Source of the DNA: JBFLYO01 sp040756745 | Lineage (GTDB): Bacteria > Bacteroidota > Ignavibacteria > UBA10030 > UBA6906 | Direction: 5' to 3' | NCBI GenBank assembly: GCA_040756745.1 | Contig: JBFLYO010000007.1 | Location: forward strand, 1-64,000 | DNA length: 64,000 bases | In this document: piece after piece, positions 17,741-27,093 of the stretch | Numbering within the stretch: the stretch's first letter is position 1 | Layout of the letters: each line of letters starts with the position of its first letter | Made by a program: the position numbers and the translations under genes | The notes under the pieces: model-generated | The model's input: only the letters and a program-made list of their open reading frames with translations | What the model was told of the DNA's origin: nothing | The model's database searches: none

Positions 17741-19438
17741 ATGCCCGATCTGCCGCCGGCACTGCAGGAGAATATCCGCCGTGCCCGTTCCCTGGAAGGC
17801 GTCCCGCATGGGGAACCGATGGTCACCTGTCGCAACATCGCCGAACTACTTGCCGGCCATGCCGACCGGTATGAAGAGAAACCCTTCCTGATCTACTACA
17901 GCGACGACGGGCGCAGGTCCGAGTATTCGTACCGTGAGTTCTACGAGGAGGTGTGCCGCACGGCGAACTACCTCCTGTCGCTCGGGGTCGAACGCGGCGA
18001 TAGGATTGCCACGGTTTCGTTCAACCATAGCGACGCCGTCATACAGTATTTTGCTGCGTTCCTGGTCGGCTGCGTCGTCGTCCCCGTAAACGCCGGTGAG
18101 GACGACCGGAGGATCAGGTATGTCCTCCAGAATTCCGGCGCACGGGTCGCCTTTGTGCGCGACCAGTTCCTCGAACGGATCGTCCCCCTTACCCAGGGCC
18201 TCTCGGCGCTCAAGACGATCATACAGGTGGGAAACCGCGTTCATGCTTCCTTTCCTCACTATCAGACCGAGGTGGCGAAATTCGCAACACGCTGCCAACC
18301 ACCTGCCCCCGCAACGCTCGACGATGAAGCATTGATCGTCTACACGTCCGGGACCACGGGCAACCCGAAAGGGGTCGTCCTGGTCCAATACAATCTCCTG
18401 GTCGATGCGATGAGCATCGCCGAGTGGCACCGGATCTCGGACGATCAGCGCATGATGTGCGTCCTGCCGATTCACCACGTCAACGGCATCGTGGTCACTC
18501 TCATGACTCCCTTGTACTCCGGAGGCGGCGTCGTCCTCAACCAGCGATTCCACAGCGACCGCTTTTTCGAGCGGATCGCCATCGAGAAGGTGACCGTCGT
18601 GAGCGTCGTCCCGACCCTCCTCCAGTTCCTCCTCCACGCGAAGCTGAACATGGAGGCCTACAAGCTTGCTCAGTTTCGCCACATCATCTGCGGGGCCGGG
18701 CCCCTGACGGTGGACCTTGCAGCGAAGTTTGAGCAGACGTTTAAGATCCCCGTGATCCATGGTTACGGGCTTTCCGAGACGACCTGCTACTCCTGCTTCC
18801 TCCCCATCGACCTCTCCCCGGCGGAGCACAGAGCGTGGATGTCAAAGTTCGGCTTCCCCTCCATCGGCGTACCACTCCCCGTCAACGAGATGACGATCCA
18901 CGACGATCAGGGGCATGAGCTCGAAGAAGGAGAAAAGGGGGAGATCGTGATCCGCGGCCACAACGTCATGGCCGGGTATTTTGCGGACCCCGAAGCAAAC
19001 GAAACGACCTTCACGCACGGCTGGTTCAGGAGCGGAGATGAGGGGTTTTACCGGTTCGACGATCAGGGGAGGAAATTCTTCTTCATCACCGGACGCATCA
19101 AGGAGTTGATCATACGGGGCGGGGTAAACATTTCCCCCTTCGAGATCGACGAGGTGTTGATGCACATTCCCGGCGTGGAAGCGGGGATCGCGGTTGGCTT
19201 TGAAAACGAATGGTACGGCGAAGAAGTGGGGGCCTACGTGAAACCGAAGCCCGGGATCGAACTATCGGAGGAGCACGTCCTGGCGCATTGCAGAAAATAT
19301 CTTCCGTTTGCGAAAAGCCCGAAGGTGGTCGTCATCGGCAACGACGTCCCCGTCACCTCGACAGGGAAGTATCAGCGGACGAAATGCAAGGACCTCTTTG
19401 CCCGGTGGAAGCCGGTGCAATTTATCGAAGATCAGTAG
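17741..19438 (+). CDS. AMP-forming acyl-CoA synthetase (class I adenylate-forming ligase)
   Basis: This 565-aa protein has all ANL-superfamily motifs: the phosphate loop YTSGTTGNPKG near 205, GYGLSETTC near 345, RSGDEGFY near 430, and the hinge ITGRIKELIIRGGVNISPFEI. The catalytic Lys is near the C-terminus in TSTGKYQRTK. It activates a carboxylic acid to acyl-AMP and then acyl-CoA. The substrate is not evident; fatty, aromatic or carnitine-type acids are possible. I chose ATG 17741 over an in-frame TTG at 17723 because a GGTGGAGG ribosome site sits just before it. Confidence 0.9.
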   Translation: MPDLPPALQENIRRARSLEGVPHGEPMVTCRNIAELLAGHADRYEEKPFLIYYSDDGRRSEYSYREFYEEVCRTANYLLSLGVERGDRIATVSFNHSDAVIQYFAAFLVGCVVVPVNAGEDDRRIRYVLQNSGARVAFVRDQFLERIVPLTQGLSALKTIIQVGNRVHASFPHYQTEVAKFATRCQPPAPATLDDEALIVYTSGTTGNPKGVVLVQYNLLVDAMSIAEWHRISDDQRMMCVLPIHHVNGIVVTLMTPLYSGGGVVLNQRFHSDRFFERIAIEKVTVVSVVPTLLQFLLHAKLNMEAYKLAQFRHIICGAGPLTVDLAAKFEQTFKIPVIHGYGLSETTCYSCFLPIDLSPAEHRAWMSKFGFPSIGVPLPVNEMTIHDDQGHELEEGEKGEIVIRGHNVMAGYFADPEANETTFTHGWFRSGDEGFYRFDDQGRKFFFITGRIKELIIRGGVNISPFEIDEVLMHIPGVEAGIAVGFENEWYGEEVGAYVKPKPGIELSEEHVLAHCRKYLPFAKSPKVVVIGNDVPVTSTGKYQRTKCKDLFARWKPVQFIEDQ

Positions 19439-19483
19439 CAGTCATGTCCTCGTGAACAAGGTGCGGCGGACTCCACTCCACCA

Positions 19484-20236
19484 TCAAAACGTCCCCACAA
19501 GCAGCCCCGCATTCACCATCACTCCACGGCCACTGACTCCGCTCGGGACACCCAGGAGGTCGTACTTTCCGTCCACGCTCCAGGAGGGAGCGGCCATGCC
19601 GACGTAGCTCACTCCCACGCGCAGCGCCAGCCAGTTGAGCATCGAGTATTCAACGCAGGCCGATGGGATAAAGACGAAGAACGATCCCGAGAGCACCCGC
19701 GTGGCATTGATTGTCGCCGACCCCGGCGTGTTCCCAAAGCTGGTCTGTTCTCCCTGCCAGGTATTGGTGCCACCGCTCGACTGCCGGAGCGTCAGATCGA
19801 TCCCTCCCGCGCCGAGCATTGTACCCACGGCAAAGTCGAAGCGCTCCACGATGGGGATGACATACTCAATCGTTACCCCTCCATAGCCCACTCCCAGTTC
19901 TGCATCGCGTCGGACGCCAGCGGCATCGACCGATGAGCTCTTGATGCTCCCGTTCATCCCCACCCCACCCACCCGGAGGTTCGGCACCAGCATAATGTAC
20001 GCCGCCCCGGCACCACCCCAGAGGAACACTCCTCCTTCCTTCAGCGCCGCTCCTTTGCCCCCCTTCAGGAAATCATTGATCGGCTTGAGGTCGGGGAAGA
20101 GCATGCCCGGGGTGAACCCGCCGAAGAGCCCGACCTTCACCATACGCGACCGTTTGGGCGGGATCGGCTCTTCCTGGGCGACACCCTGGAAGATGCAGCA
20201 GCAGGCAAGCGCAACGATGACCGGGAATGTTCTCAT
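19484..20236 (-). CDS. secreted or outer-membrane protein of unknown function
   Basis: This 250-aa protein begins with a signal peptide (MRTFPVIVALACCCIFQGVAQ). The rest alternates Gly-rich amphipathic strands (VKVGLFGGFTPGMLFPDL, ELGVGYGGVTIEYVIPIVERFDFAVGTMLGAGGIDLTL) and ends GRGVMVNAGLLVGTF. The pattern fits a small outer-membrane beta-barrel of the kind common in Bacteroidota/Chlorobiota. I do not recognise a named family. It is convergent with the acyl-CoA ligase and divergent from the gene at 20382. Confidence 0.75.
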   Translation of the reverse strand: MRTFPVIVALACCCIFQGVAQEEPIPPKRSRMVKVGLFGGFTPGMLFPDLKPINDFLKGGKGAALKEGGVFLWGGAGAAYIMLVPNLRVGGVGMNGSIKSSSVDAAGVRRDAELGVGYGGVTIEYVIPIVERFDFAVGTMLGAGGIDLTLRQSSGGTNTWQGEQTSFGNTPGSATINATRVLSGSFFVFIPSACVEYSMLNWLALRVGVSYVGMAAPSWSVDGKYDLLGVPSGVSGRGVMVNAGLLVGTF

Positions 20237-20381
20237 GCATGGCTCCAGCGATGATAAACGTCCGTGAAAGTACGGAAGAATCGACTAAGATTCAATGGCG
20301 ATGGCATCCGACAGAGGGCATGCCTTGCTTATTCCACAGAGAGTTGTTTTCATTAGCGGACATTGCGATCAGGACACGCGT

Positions 20382-21260
20382 ATGCGACTGAACGTGCTGA
20401 TACTGCTGGCGCTGACTCTCCTCGCCCGACCAGCGCCGGGCCAACAAGGTGACCTCGCTGCGGGACCGGCCTGGACATTCCTCCCCGGAGGTGCATTCGT
20501 CGCGCCGCTGACAGCCAGCGAACAGGAGCCGCGCGTCGGTATCCAGAAGGAATTCGGCTCGTCGAAACTGAAGCTCGATATCGGCAGCAGCATTGATGTC
20601 GTGGAGTACCGCGACAGGGCAAACCTCATCCGGCTCGGCTTCGATTTCTTCACCTTCGCACTCACGACCAGCGCACAGGGGCTGCGCCTGCAAGTTGACG
20701 CAGTGGACGGCTTCTTCGGCGGGCACGTCACGTTCGTGCCTGCGAGCGAGTGGGGGGAGGGGATTCAACTGCGGCTCCGTATCCTGCACCAGAGCGGCCA
20801 CCTCATCGACGGACATTGGGACAGCAATTCCGGGAAGTGGAGAGACGGGAAGGAGCCGATCCCGTACACGCGGGATTTTGGAGAATTCCTTGCCGCATAC
20901 CGGTGGTCATGGGAAGACATCGCGATGCGCATCTACAGCGGGGCTTCATATGCGACGCTTGCGCGCCCCGACGACCTGGCGCGCTGGGGAAGCTTGCACG
21001 GGATGGAAGTGTACACCACCGGGTTGAGCGGATCGCTGTTCGACAAACCCCTCATAGCGTACGCTGCCATGCATCTCGCGCTTAACGGCATCCCGACGTA
21101 TTACGTCACAGAGAGGTTGGAGGCAGGATTCAAGCTCGGTTCATGGGAGGGGACGGGCATCCGGCTGCATGTTAGCTACCGCAACGGGCTGGAGCCGTTT
21201 TCGCAGTACTACTTTGTGAGGAGGGAGTATTGGAGCGGTGGAATAACGATGGAACCGTAG
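20382..21260 (+). CDS. DUF1207-like secreted protein
   Basis: This 292-aa protein starts at the ATG at 20382 with a signal peptide (MRLNVLILLALTLLARPAPGQQ). The segment WTFLPGGAFVAPLTASEQEPRVGI and the later HQSGHLIDG and SLHGMEVYTTGLSG parts resemble DUF1207 envelope proteins. Their function is unknown. The upstream in-frame ATG at 20295 would bury the signal peptide, so I rejected it. The family call is from memory of the pattern and is moderate. Confidence 0.7.
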   Translation: MRLNVLILLALTLLARPAPGQQGDLAAGPAWTFLPGGAFVAPLTASEQEPRVGIQKEFGSSKLKLDIGSSIDVVEYRDRANLIRLGFDFFTFALTTSAQGLRLQVDAVDGFFGGHVTFVPASEWGEGIQLRLRILHQSGHLIDGHWDSNSGKWRDGKEPIPYTRDFGEFLAAYRWSWEDIAMRIYSGASYATLARPDDLARWGSLHGMEVYTTGLSGSLFDKPLIAYAAMHLALNGIPTYYVTERLEAGFKLGSWEGTGIRLHVSYRNGLEPFSQYYFVRREYWSGGITMEP

Positions 21261-21273
21261 CATTTCGCAATGA

Positions 21274-21822
21274 TCAAAGTCCGAGCTCGGCAGCGACAGG
21301 TTTCAAAGCGGCAATCACAGCAGCAATGTGATCATCGAGTTGCACTCCCAGCTCCTCCGCCCCCTTGATGATGTCCTCTCTGCTGACAGCACGCGCGAAG
21401 GCCTTATCTTTCATCTTCTTTTTCACCGAGGGGGCCTCGAGATCAGCCAGCCTGTTTGGCCGCACCATTGCACACGCAACAATGAACCCGCACAGCTCGT
21501 CGCACGCGAAGAGCGCTTTCGCCATTGCCGTATCGCGTGCGACGTTCATCTCCGGGACGTGTCCGAGGATCGCCTTCCGTATCTCTTCGGAATATCCATG
21601 CTCCTTCAGGATCTCCGATCCATTCGTGGGATGATCGGGGAATTGCGGATACCGCTCGTAGTCAAAGTCGTGGAGCAGTCCTACAACGCCCCAGACTTCG
21701 GGATCTCCGCCGAATTTCACCGCGCAGGCCCGCATTGCAGCTTCCACCGCAAGCGCATGCTTCCGCAGCGCGTCGCTCTTCGTGTACTCATGCAGCAGTT
21801 CAAGCGCATCCTGCCGGTTCAT
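21274..21822 (-). CDS. HD-domain (HDIG-type) phosphohydrolase-like protein
   Basis: This 182-aa protein carries an HD domain. KHALAVEAAMRA provides the first His, GLLHDFDYERYP the HD pair, HPTNGSEIL the next His, and ILGHVPEMN a later His. Family members hydrolyse phosphomonoesters or nucleotides; the substrate here is unknown. It is downstream of the hydrogenase operon in the same direction with a gap of 79 bp, so co-transcription is possible but not required. Confidence 0.88.
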   Translation of the reverse strand: MNRQDALELLHEYTKSDALRKHALAVEAAMRACAVKFGGDPEVWGVVGLLHDFDYERYPQFPDHPTNGSEILKEHGYSEEIRKAILGHVPEMNVARDTAMAKALFACDELCGFIVACAMVRPNRLADLEAPSVKKKMKDKAFARAVSREDIIKGAEELGVQLDDHIAAVIAALKPVAAELGL

Positions 21823-21901
21823 GCGGCGGGCTCCTTCGATGTGATACGGGCACTTAAGATACAGCAGGAGAGGAGAAAAATCAAAACGGCGGAATTGCAG
21901 G

Positions 21902-22384
21902 TTACACAGCGTGGAACGCGTGGAGGTCTTCCTCGATCATGGCGATGAGGGCGGGAACGCTCTTGACGACGGGGTCGGAGAGTCCGACGCCGGTCCCGAA
22001 TTCCTTCCCTTCGATTCCGTACAGGAGCAGGTGAGGTGGGAGCGTCCCGAGTTTCCTGGCGGTTTCGATCGCTTCAGCCACGCCGAAGGAATGCGTGGAA
22101 TAGTGAAAGTAACGGCGCGGGACCTCTTCGGCGGTGGCGTCGAACCGCCGGATCGAGCCGGGCACCCCGCCGGAAAACATGGCGTCCACGATGATCACCT
22201 GTCGCGCGCCCGCCCACGCCTCCATCAGCCCCGAGCCTTCCCCGGAAACCTCAACGACGGTGACGGCCCCTGCATTCCGTCTCCGGATCTCGCGGGCAAC
22301 GCACAGCCCCACGGCATCATCCTCGCGGAACTCATTCCCGACGCCGATCAGGAGGGTATCAACGGCTTCAGGGTGGTTGGTCAT
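21902..22384 (-). CDS. hydrogenase maturation protease
   Basis: This 160-aa endopeptidase of the HyaD/HycI/HoxW family removes the C-terminal extension of the [NiFe] hydrogenase large subunit after nickel insertion. The metal ligands are expected at Glu/Asp in GVGNEFREDDAVG, Asp in VIIVDAMFSG, and His in the YFHYSTHSFG segment. The gene overlaps the large-subunit stop by 4 bp (ATGA). It is therefore coupled to its likely substrate, whose C-terminus DPCISCATH is followed by a 15-residue tail. Confidence 0.93.
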   Translation of the reverse strand: MTNHPEAVDTLLIGVGNEFREDDAVGLCVAREIRRRNAGAVTVVEVSGEGSGLMEAWAGARQVIIVDAMFSGGVPGSIRRFDATAEEVPRRYFHYSTHSFGVAEAIETARKLGTLPPHLLLYGIEGKEFGTGVGLSDPVVKSVPALIAMIEEDLHAFHAV

Positions 22385-23688
22385 CGGCTTCTCCCGCCGG
22401 GGCTGTTCTCGACATCAAGCCGCACAAAATGCGTCGCGCAGGATATGCAGGGATCATAGTTGCGGACGGCCTGTTCACACTTCCAGGTCAGCTCTTCCCT
22501 GGGAAGATCGATGAACTTGGTCACAAACTGCCTCACATCCTCTTCGATTGTCGGCTGGTTCTGTGCAGTCGGGGGGACGATTTTCGCGTCCCTGATGATT
22601 CCGTCGTCGCTCACCCGGTATCGGTGATAGAGCATCCCTCGCGGCGCTTCGGTCGCTCCGCAGCCGATCCCCGCCACCGGTTCGACCTCGATCGCCGCCT
22701 GCGCCGGCGGGACATAGTCGGCGATGATGCGGATTGCTTCTTCCAGTGCATACACCGTTTCCACGGCGCGAACCAGGATGCTGCGGAAGGGATTGGTGAC
22801 AGGCAGACGCAAGCCCATGTCACCGGCCACTTTTTGAGCCAGCGGGGTGAGCCGGTCGAAGTTCAGGTTGAATCGCGAGAGCGGACCCACCTTGTACCGG
22901 CCCGTGCCGCGTTCGAACCCATGCAGGGCGTTGGAGTGGCGCACATGCCGTTCCTCGAAATGGAATTCGTATTCGCGCACGGCGATGTCGAGGCCTCCCG
23001 AAGAGACGATGCGCCCGGCGTTCATCGGATATTCCGAGGGATGCCTCAACGCCACGAACTCGTACGTCCCATCGAAATCCGGAAACGGCAGTCCGGCCAG
23101 CATCGGGGCCGCCTCGATCATCCAGCTCAGGCCCCACTCCAGGCGCTCGAGTAACGGCCGCAACTCGGCGGCTGCTGGAATCCGGTAGAACCCTCCCACC
23201 TTGACGTTGACCGGATGGATCTCACGTCCGCCGACGATCGCGACGATATCATTCCCGATCTTCTTTAACCGGAGGGCATTCGCAACGAGCTCCGGCCTGT
23301 CGCGTGACAGCGCGATCGCGTCTTCATAGCCGAGGAAATCGGGGGCATGGAGCATGAACATATGGAGGACATGACTTTCTATCCACTCGCCGCAATAGAG
23401 AAGCCGGCGGAGCGCCGCAAGTTGACCGTCGACGCTCACCCCCATCCCTTGTTCCATTGCCTGCACCGCGCTCATCTGGTACGCCACCGGGCAGATGCCG
23501 CAGATGCGGGCCGTAATATCCGGGGCCTCGGTGAACCGCCTGCCGCGCAGGAACGCCTCAAAAAAACGGGGGGGCTCGAAGATACCGAATCTGACATCGG
23601 CAACCTTTCCGTCGTTGACCCTGACGTACAACGAGCCCTCCCCTTCCACGCGTGCAAGCTGATCAACGGTAATGGTCCTGCTACTCAT
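22381..23688 (-). CDS. hydA: group 3b [NiFe] hydrogenase large (alpha) subunit
   Basis: This 435-aa catalytic subunit has nickel ligands in ARICGICPVAYQ (N-terminal CxxC, near residue 65) and DPCISCATH (C-terminal CxxC), followed by a 15-residue tail for proteolytic maturation. It starts at the ATG at 23688, overlapping the small-subunit stop by 8 bp. A longer in-frame start adds 35 basic, non-conserved residues. With the three subunits upstream it forms a cytoplasmic bidirectional hydrogenase that couples H2 to NAD(P). Confidence 0.95.
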   Translation of the reverse strand: MSSRTITVDQLARVEGEGSLYVRVNDGKVADVRFGIFEPPRFFEAFLRGRRFTEAPDITARICGICPVAYQMSAVQAMEQGMGVSVDGQLAALRRLLYCGEWIESHVLHMFMLHAPDFLGYEDAIALSRDRPELVANALRLKKIGNDIVAIVGGREIHPVNVKVGGFYRIPAAAELRPLLERLEWGLSWMIEAAPMLAGLPFPDFDGTYEFVALRHPSEYPMNAGRIVSSGGLDIAVREYEFHFEERHVRHSNALHGFERGTGRYKVGPLSRFNLNFDRLTPLAQKVAGDMGLRLPVTNPFRSILVRAVETVYALEEAIRIIADYVPPAQAAIEVEPVAGIGCGATEAPRGMLYHRYRVSDDGIIRDAKIVPPTAQNQPTIEEDVRQFVTKFIDLPREELTWKCEQAVRNYDPCISCATHFVRLDVENSPGGRSR

Positions 23689-24454
23689 GCGCGTCCGACT
23701 CCTTCCTGAACGCTTCGGCATACGCGTTGAAACTGCGGAACGCACGAACAATATCCTGCTTGCCTTCCCCCACCGCACGGAATCGCGCGGCAAGCGACGC
23801 GGTGTTCGGATTCTCCATGGGGCCGAAGCAGCCGTAGCATCCGCGGTAGTACGACGGGCAGATCGCCCCGCACCCCGCCTGCGTCACGGGGCCAAGACAG
23901 GGCGTGTTTGCGGACACCATGACGCAGACCGAACCGCGCATCTTGCATTCCATGCAGACGCTGTACGTGGGGAGGGATGGCTTCCGGCCGTTCAGGTACG
24001 CAGTCAGGACTTCGATCAGCTGATACTTGTTGATCGGGCAGCCCCGAAGTTCAAAATCCACGTGCACGTACGAGCCGATCGGCATCGAGCGGTCCAGGGC
24101 TGCAATGTACTCCGGGCTCGCATAGACGATGCGGGTGAACGCATTGACGTCCTTCCAGTTCCTCAATGCCTGGATCCCCCCCGCAGTCGCGCACGCCCCG
24201 ATCGTGATGAGCACCTTGCACTGTTTCCGGATATCGCGGACTCTCTCCACGTCGTGCGGCGTGGTGATACTCCCCTCGACCAGACCCACGTCGTACGGTC
24301 CCTTCAGAACCCGGCGGCTTGCCTCGGGGAAGTTCGCGATGTCCACCGCGCCCGCGACAAGCAGCAGCTCATCCTCCGCATCGAGCAGCGAGAGCTGGCA
24401 GCCGTCACACGAAGCAAACTTGAACACCGCGAGTTTGGGTTTCTTCGACGCCAT
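23681..24454 (-). CDS. hydD: group 3b [NiFe] hydrogenase small (delta) subunit
   Basis: This 257-aa iron-sulphur subunit has no Tat signal, as expected for a cytoplasmic group 3 enzyme. Cluster ligands are visible in FASCDGCQLSLL, TIGACATAGGIQ, RGCPINKYQ and the C-terminal Cys-rich run CMECKMRGSVC...GCGAICPSYYRGCYGCFGP. That gives enough cysteines for three [4Fe-4S] clusters. It begins 1 bp after hydG ends and overlaps hydA. Confidence 0.94.
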   Translation of the reverse strand: MASKKPKLAVFKFASCDGCQLSLLDAEDELLLVAGAVDIANFPEASRRVLKGPYDVGLVEGSITTPHDVERVRDIRKQCKVLITIGACATAGGIQALRNWKDVNAFTRIVYASPEYIAALDRSMPIGSYVHVDFELRGCPINKYQLIEVLTAYLNGRKPSLPTYSVCMECKMRGSVCVMVSANTPCLGPVTQAGCGAICPSYYRGCYGCFGPMENPNTASLAARFRAVGEGKQDIVRAFRSFNAYAEAFRKESDAHE

Positions 24455-24455
24455 A

Positions 24456-25316
24456 TCAGAGCTCCTTCTTCTCCAGCAGGTGCCGCACGCGTGTCAGCGG
24501 AAAAACGGGCCCGTCCTTGCAGATGAACTCCGGTCCGTACTGGCAGTGGCCACAGAAGCCGACCGCGCACTTCATGTTGCGCTCCATCGAGAGGAAGACC
24601 TGCTGCTCCGGCAGTCCCCGGCGGTCGAGTTCGTCAAGAGTGTACTTCATCATGGTTTCCGGGCCGCAGACAAAAGCGACCGTGGCACGGGGATCCAGCG
24701 TCACGTACGAAAAGAGGTTTGTCACAACCCCGATATGTCCTTTCCAGGACGAATCGCCGCGGTCAACGGTGACCAGAACCTCGACGTTGTGTGTCTTGCC
24801 CCAGTTCTCAAGCTCGACCCGGTAGAGGAGGTCGAGGGGTGAGCGTGCCCCGTAGAGCAGGATGATCCGCCCGAACGCGGTGCGCTCCCGCAGCAGGGAG
24901 TACATCACCGGGCGGAGCGGCGCGAGGCCGATGCCGCCGGCGACGATGCAGACATCCTTTCCCCGGGCGCCACCGATGGGCCAACTGGAGCCGAAGGGCC
25001 CGCGCAGGCCGATCATGTCCCCTTTCTTCATCTGGGCCAGGCCTGTGGTCACAGACCCGACGCGATGGATGGTGTGCGCCAGCGTGCGCGAGTGCGCGGG
25101 ATCCGAGCTGATGGAAATTGCCGCTTCTCCACGCCCGAACACGTACAGCATGTTGAACTGTCCCGGCTGAAAGCGGAACGCCCCCCCGAGCTCTGTCATA
25201 TCGATGTGGAGGGTGAACGTGTCGTCGGTTTCCCAGACGATCTTCTTGAGGGAAACCGGCTGCACCACCATGGGGTCGGCGGTCCGCGCAACGGCCGGGA
25301 CGGCTTCATGCGTCAT
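24456..25316 (-). CDS. hydG: group 3b hydrogenase gamma subunit, FAD/NAD(P)-binding
   Basis: This 286-aa ferredoxin-reductase-like subunit resembles dihydroorotate dehydrogenase electron-transfer subunits. FRFQPGQFNMLYVFGRGEAAISISS binds FAD, and VCIVAGGIGLAPLRPVMYSLL with LLYGARSPLDLLY forms the NAD(P) domain. The C-terminus CAVGFCGHCQYGPEFIC ligates a [2Fe-2S] cluster. It exchanges electrons with the nicotinamide pool. Its start overlaps the cNMP-binding gene by 4 bp. Confidence 0.94.
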   Translation of the reverse strand: MTHEAVPAVARTADPMVVQPVSLKKIVWETDDTFTLHIDMTELGGAFRFQPGQFNMLYVFGRGEAAISISSDPAHSRTLAHTIHRVGSVTTGLAQMKKGDMIGLRGPFGSSWPIGGARGKDVCIVAGGIGLAPLRPVMYSLLRERTAFGRIILLYGARSPLDLLYRVELENWGKTHNVEVLVTVDRGDSSWKGHIGVVTNLFSYVTLDPRATVAFVCGPETMMKYTLDELDRRGLPEQQVFLSMERNMKCAVGFCGHCQYGPEFICKDGPVFPLTRVRHLLEKKEL

Positions 25317-25792
25317 GTATTGACCCCGGTCGAATTGCCGTACAGGTCGAACAGCTGCAGGCGCGTTGCCTCGAGACGGCGTTCCATGACCTGTGAGAGC
25401 CGCTTCAGCATTTCATAGCCGAAATCATGGTCGTTCTCGCACTTCGTCCGGAGGCATTCACCGTCAAGCGCAACGGCACGGACATCGGCGACCGCGACGC
25501 CGTTGAAGTGCCATCGGAAAGGGGAAATGAGCCATGACCAGCCGAGGACTTCACCCGGGCCTGCGGTCTGGATCCTTATCGTGCCGCGCGCGTTGACGTC
25601 GGTCTCCAGCGCAACCCGCCCGGTCCGGATGAGATAGAACGTATTGGCGACTTCCCCCTCGCGAATCAGGTATTCCCCCTCCGCGAAATGCGCGTTCGAC
25701 GCGCAGCCGATCAGCACCTCCATGTGATGCGCGGAGAGATTCGCCAGGAATGGGTGCTGCCGGAGAATTTCGGTAAGATTCTCGGGATGCAT
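25313..25792 (-). CDS. single-domain cyclic-nucleotide-binding protein within the hydrogenase operon
   Basis: This 159-aa protein is a lone cNMP-binding domain: HPFLANLSAHHMEVLIG, GEYLIREGEVANTFYLIRTGRVAL, and AGPGEVLGWSWLISPF in place of the usual GE..G..RSA cassette. It ends after the C-helix, without a winged helix. The start is the ATG at 25792 with an AAGGAGC ribosome site. It is translationally coupled to hydG and 10 bp after hydB. The phosphate-binding Arg-Ser-Ala is replaced (WSWLISPFRW), so the ligand may be unusual. A regulatory or structural role in the hydrogenase is inference. Confidence 0.87.
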   Translation of the reverse strand: MHPENLTEILRQHPFLANLSAHHMEVLIGCASNAHFAEGEYLIREGEVANTFYLIRTGRVALETDVNARGTIRIQTAGPGEVLGWSWLISPFRWHFNGVAVADVRAVALDGECLRTKCENDHDFGYEMLKRLSQVMERRLEATRLQLFDLYGNSTGVNT

Positions 25793-25802
25793 GCGTTGCT
25801 CC

Positions 25803-26918
25803 TTACACTTGTGCTCCGTTGTTGCGGATGGCGGCAGCCTCCGCGGTGATATCGATCCCTGCCGGACACCAGGTGATGCATCGTCCGCAGCCGACGCATC
25901 CCATTGCGCCAAACTGGTCAACCCAGTGTTCCAGCTTATGCGTCAGCCACTGCCGGTACCGGGCGCGGACGGATGGGCGAATGTTGCCGCCTGCCACGCG
26001 GGTGAATTCCGACGAAAAACATGAATCCCAGCGACGCCGTCGTTCAGCGCGGCTGCCGGTGAGATCGGTGACGTCCTCCACGGTCGAACAGAAGCAGGTT
26101 GGACAGACCATCGTGCAGTTCGCGCAGGCGAGGCAGCGGCGGGCCACTTCATCCCAATGCGGATGGTCGAAATTGTCTTTGAGGGCGCGCGGCAGCCCTT
26201 CGATGTCCAGCCGCGTCCCCTGCATGTCCGCCGCTCTCGCGACGGCTGCTTCCGCTTCCTCGATTTCCGCCGGAGTTGCGGATGGGGCCTGGAGTTCCTG
26301 CACAATTGCCTCACCGCGCGCGGTGTCGGCATCGACAGTAAGATAGTGCCGGTCCGGCCCCGTCACCTCCGTCAGCACAATATCGTAGCCGCCGTGTGCC
26401 GACGGACCGGTCCCCATCGAGGCGCAGAAGCAGGTCCCCCCCGACGTGCTGCAATTCACTGCGATGACAATGCTGTTGTCCCTGTTGGCCTTGTACAGGG
26501 GATCGACGACATCGTCGCCCAGAAATACCTTGTCGAGAAGCTCAAGCGCCCGCAGTTCGCATGGACGAACGCCGAGGAATGCCATTTTCTGGGGAGGATC
26601 CGCTGCATTCCCTGCAGCGACATCAAACCCTCTCCCGTTCCGGATTGCGCTAAAGAGCGTGGCGCGAGGAGGAACAAGGAACTTCTTCCACGACACCGGC
26701 CCGAGCGTGTAACCGAAGAACGCCCCATCCTCCCGATCACGCAAGCGATACGACGCCGCTGACTGCTCGTCGCCGACGCCGCGCGGCAGGTCGTCCAGTC
26801 CGCCGATTTCCGCATACACGACCGCTCCGTCGCGGACCGTCGGACCCACCACACAATACCCCTTTACCTTCAGGACCTGTATCATCCGTCCGAGGCTGGC
26901 CGGTTCAATGCTCTGCAT
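25803..26918 (-). CDS. hydB: group 3b hydrogenase beta subunit, 2x[4Fe-4S]
   Basis: This 371-aa electron-transfer subunit begins the hydrogenase operon. Two ferredoxin-like clusters are seen near the C-terminus: CLACANCTMVCPTCFC (near 265) and MGCVGCGRCITWCPAGIDI (near 345). The central CELRAL-like segment (GVRPCELRALELLDKVFLGDD) and a CSTSGGTCFCAS segment match the HydB/anaerobic sulphite reductase A family. Operon order B-(cNMP)-G-D-A-protease matches the Pyrococcus soluble hydrogenase apart from the inserted gene. Sulphur reductase activity is reported for some relatives. Confidence 0.93.
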   Translation of the reverse strand: MQSIEPASLGRMIQVLKVKGYCVVGPTVRDGAVVYAEIGGLDDLPRGVGDEQSAASYRLRDREDGAFFGYTLGPVSWKKFLVPPRATLFSAIRNGRGFDVAAGNAADPPQKMAFLGVRPCELRALELLDKVFLGDDVVDPLYKANRDNSIVIAVNCSTSGGTCFCASMGTGPSAHGGYDIVLTEVTGPDRHYLTVDADTARGEAIVQELQAPSATPAEIEEAEAAVARAADMQGTRLDIEGLPRALKDNFDHPHWDEVARRCLACANCTMVCPTCFCSTVEDVTDLTGSRAERRRRWDSCFSSEFTRVAGGNIRPSVRARYRQWLTHKLEHWVDQFGAMGCVGCGRCITWCPAGIDITAEAAAIRNNGAQV

Positions 26919-27093
26919 AGAGACTTTCGAGAAAAGGACGCACCTGGTTTCCGCTGCCGATCATTTCACGCCAAAGGCAGAAGGTATGCCACCCTCCAGG
27001 GGTGTGGATTGATGGACTTTATTCAACGTGCGGTCTGGAGGGAGGCCCCGGTTTCCCACTGATGGGAACGGGGGGAAGGTGAGGTTCGCAGAT

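Noticed and set aside
17846..18829. Open frame antisense to the acyl-CoA ligase
   Set aside because: It lies wholly within a complete ANL-family gene and its translation resembles no protein family.
22381..26918. Membrane-bound group 1 uptake hydrogenase
   Set aside because: The small subunit has no Tat signal, there is no cytochrome b subunit, and the FAD/NAD and HydB subunits are diagnostic of group 3b.
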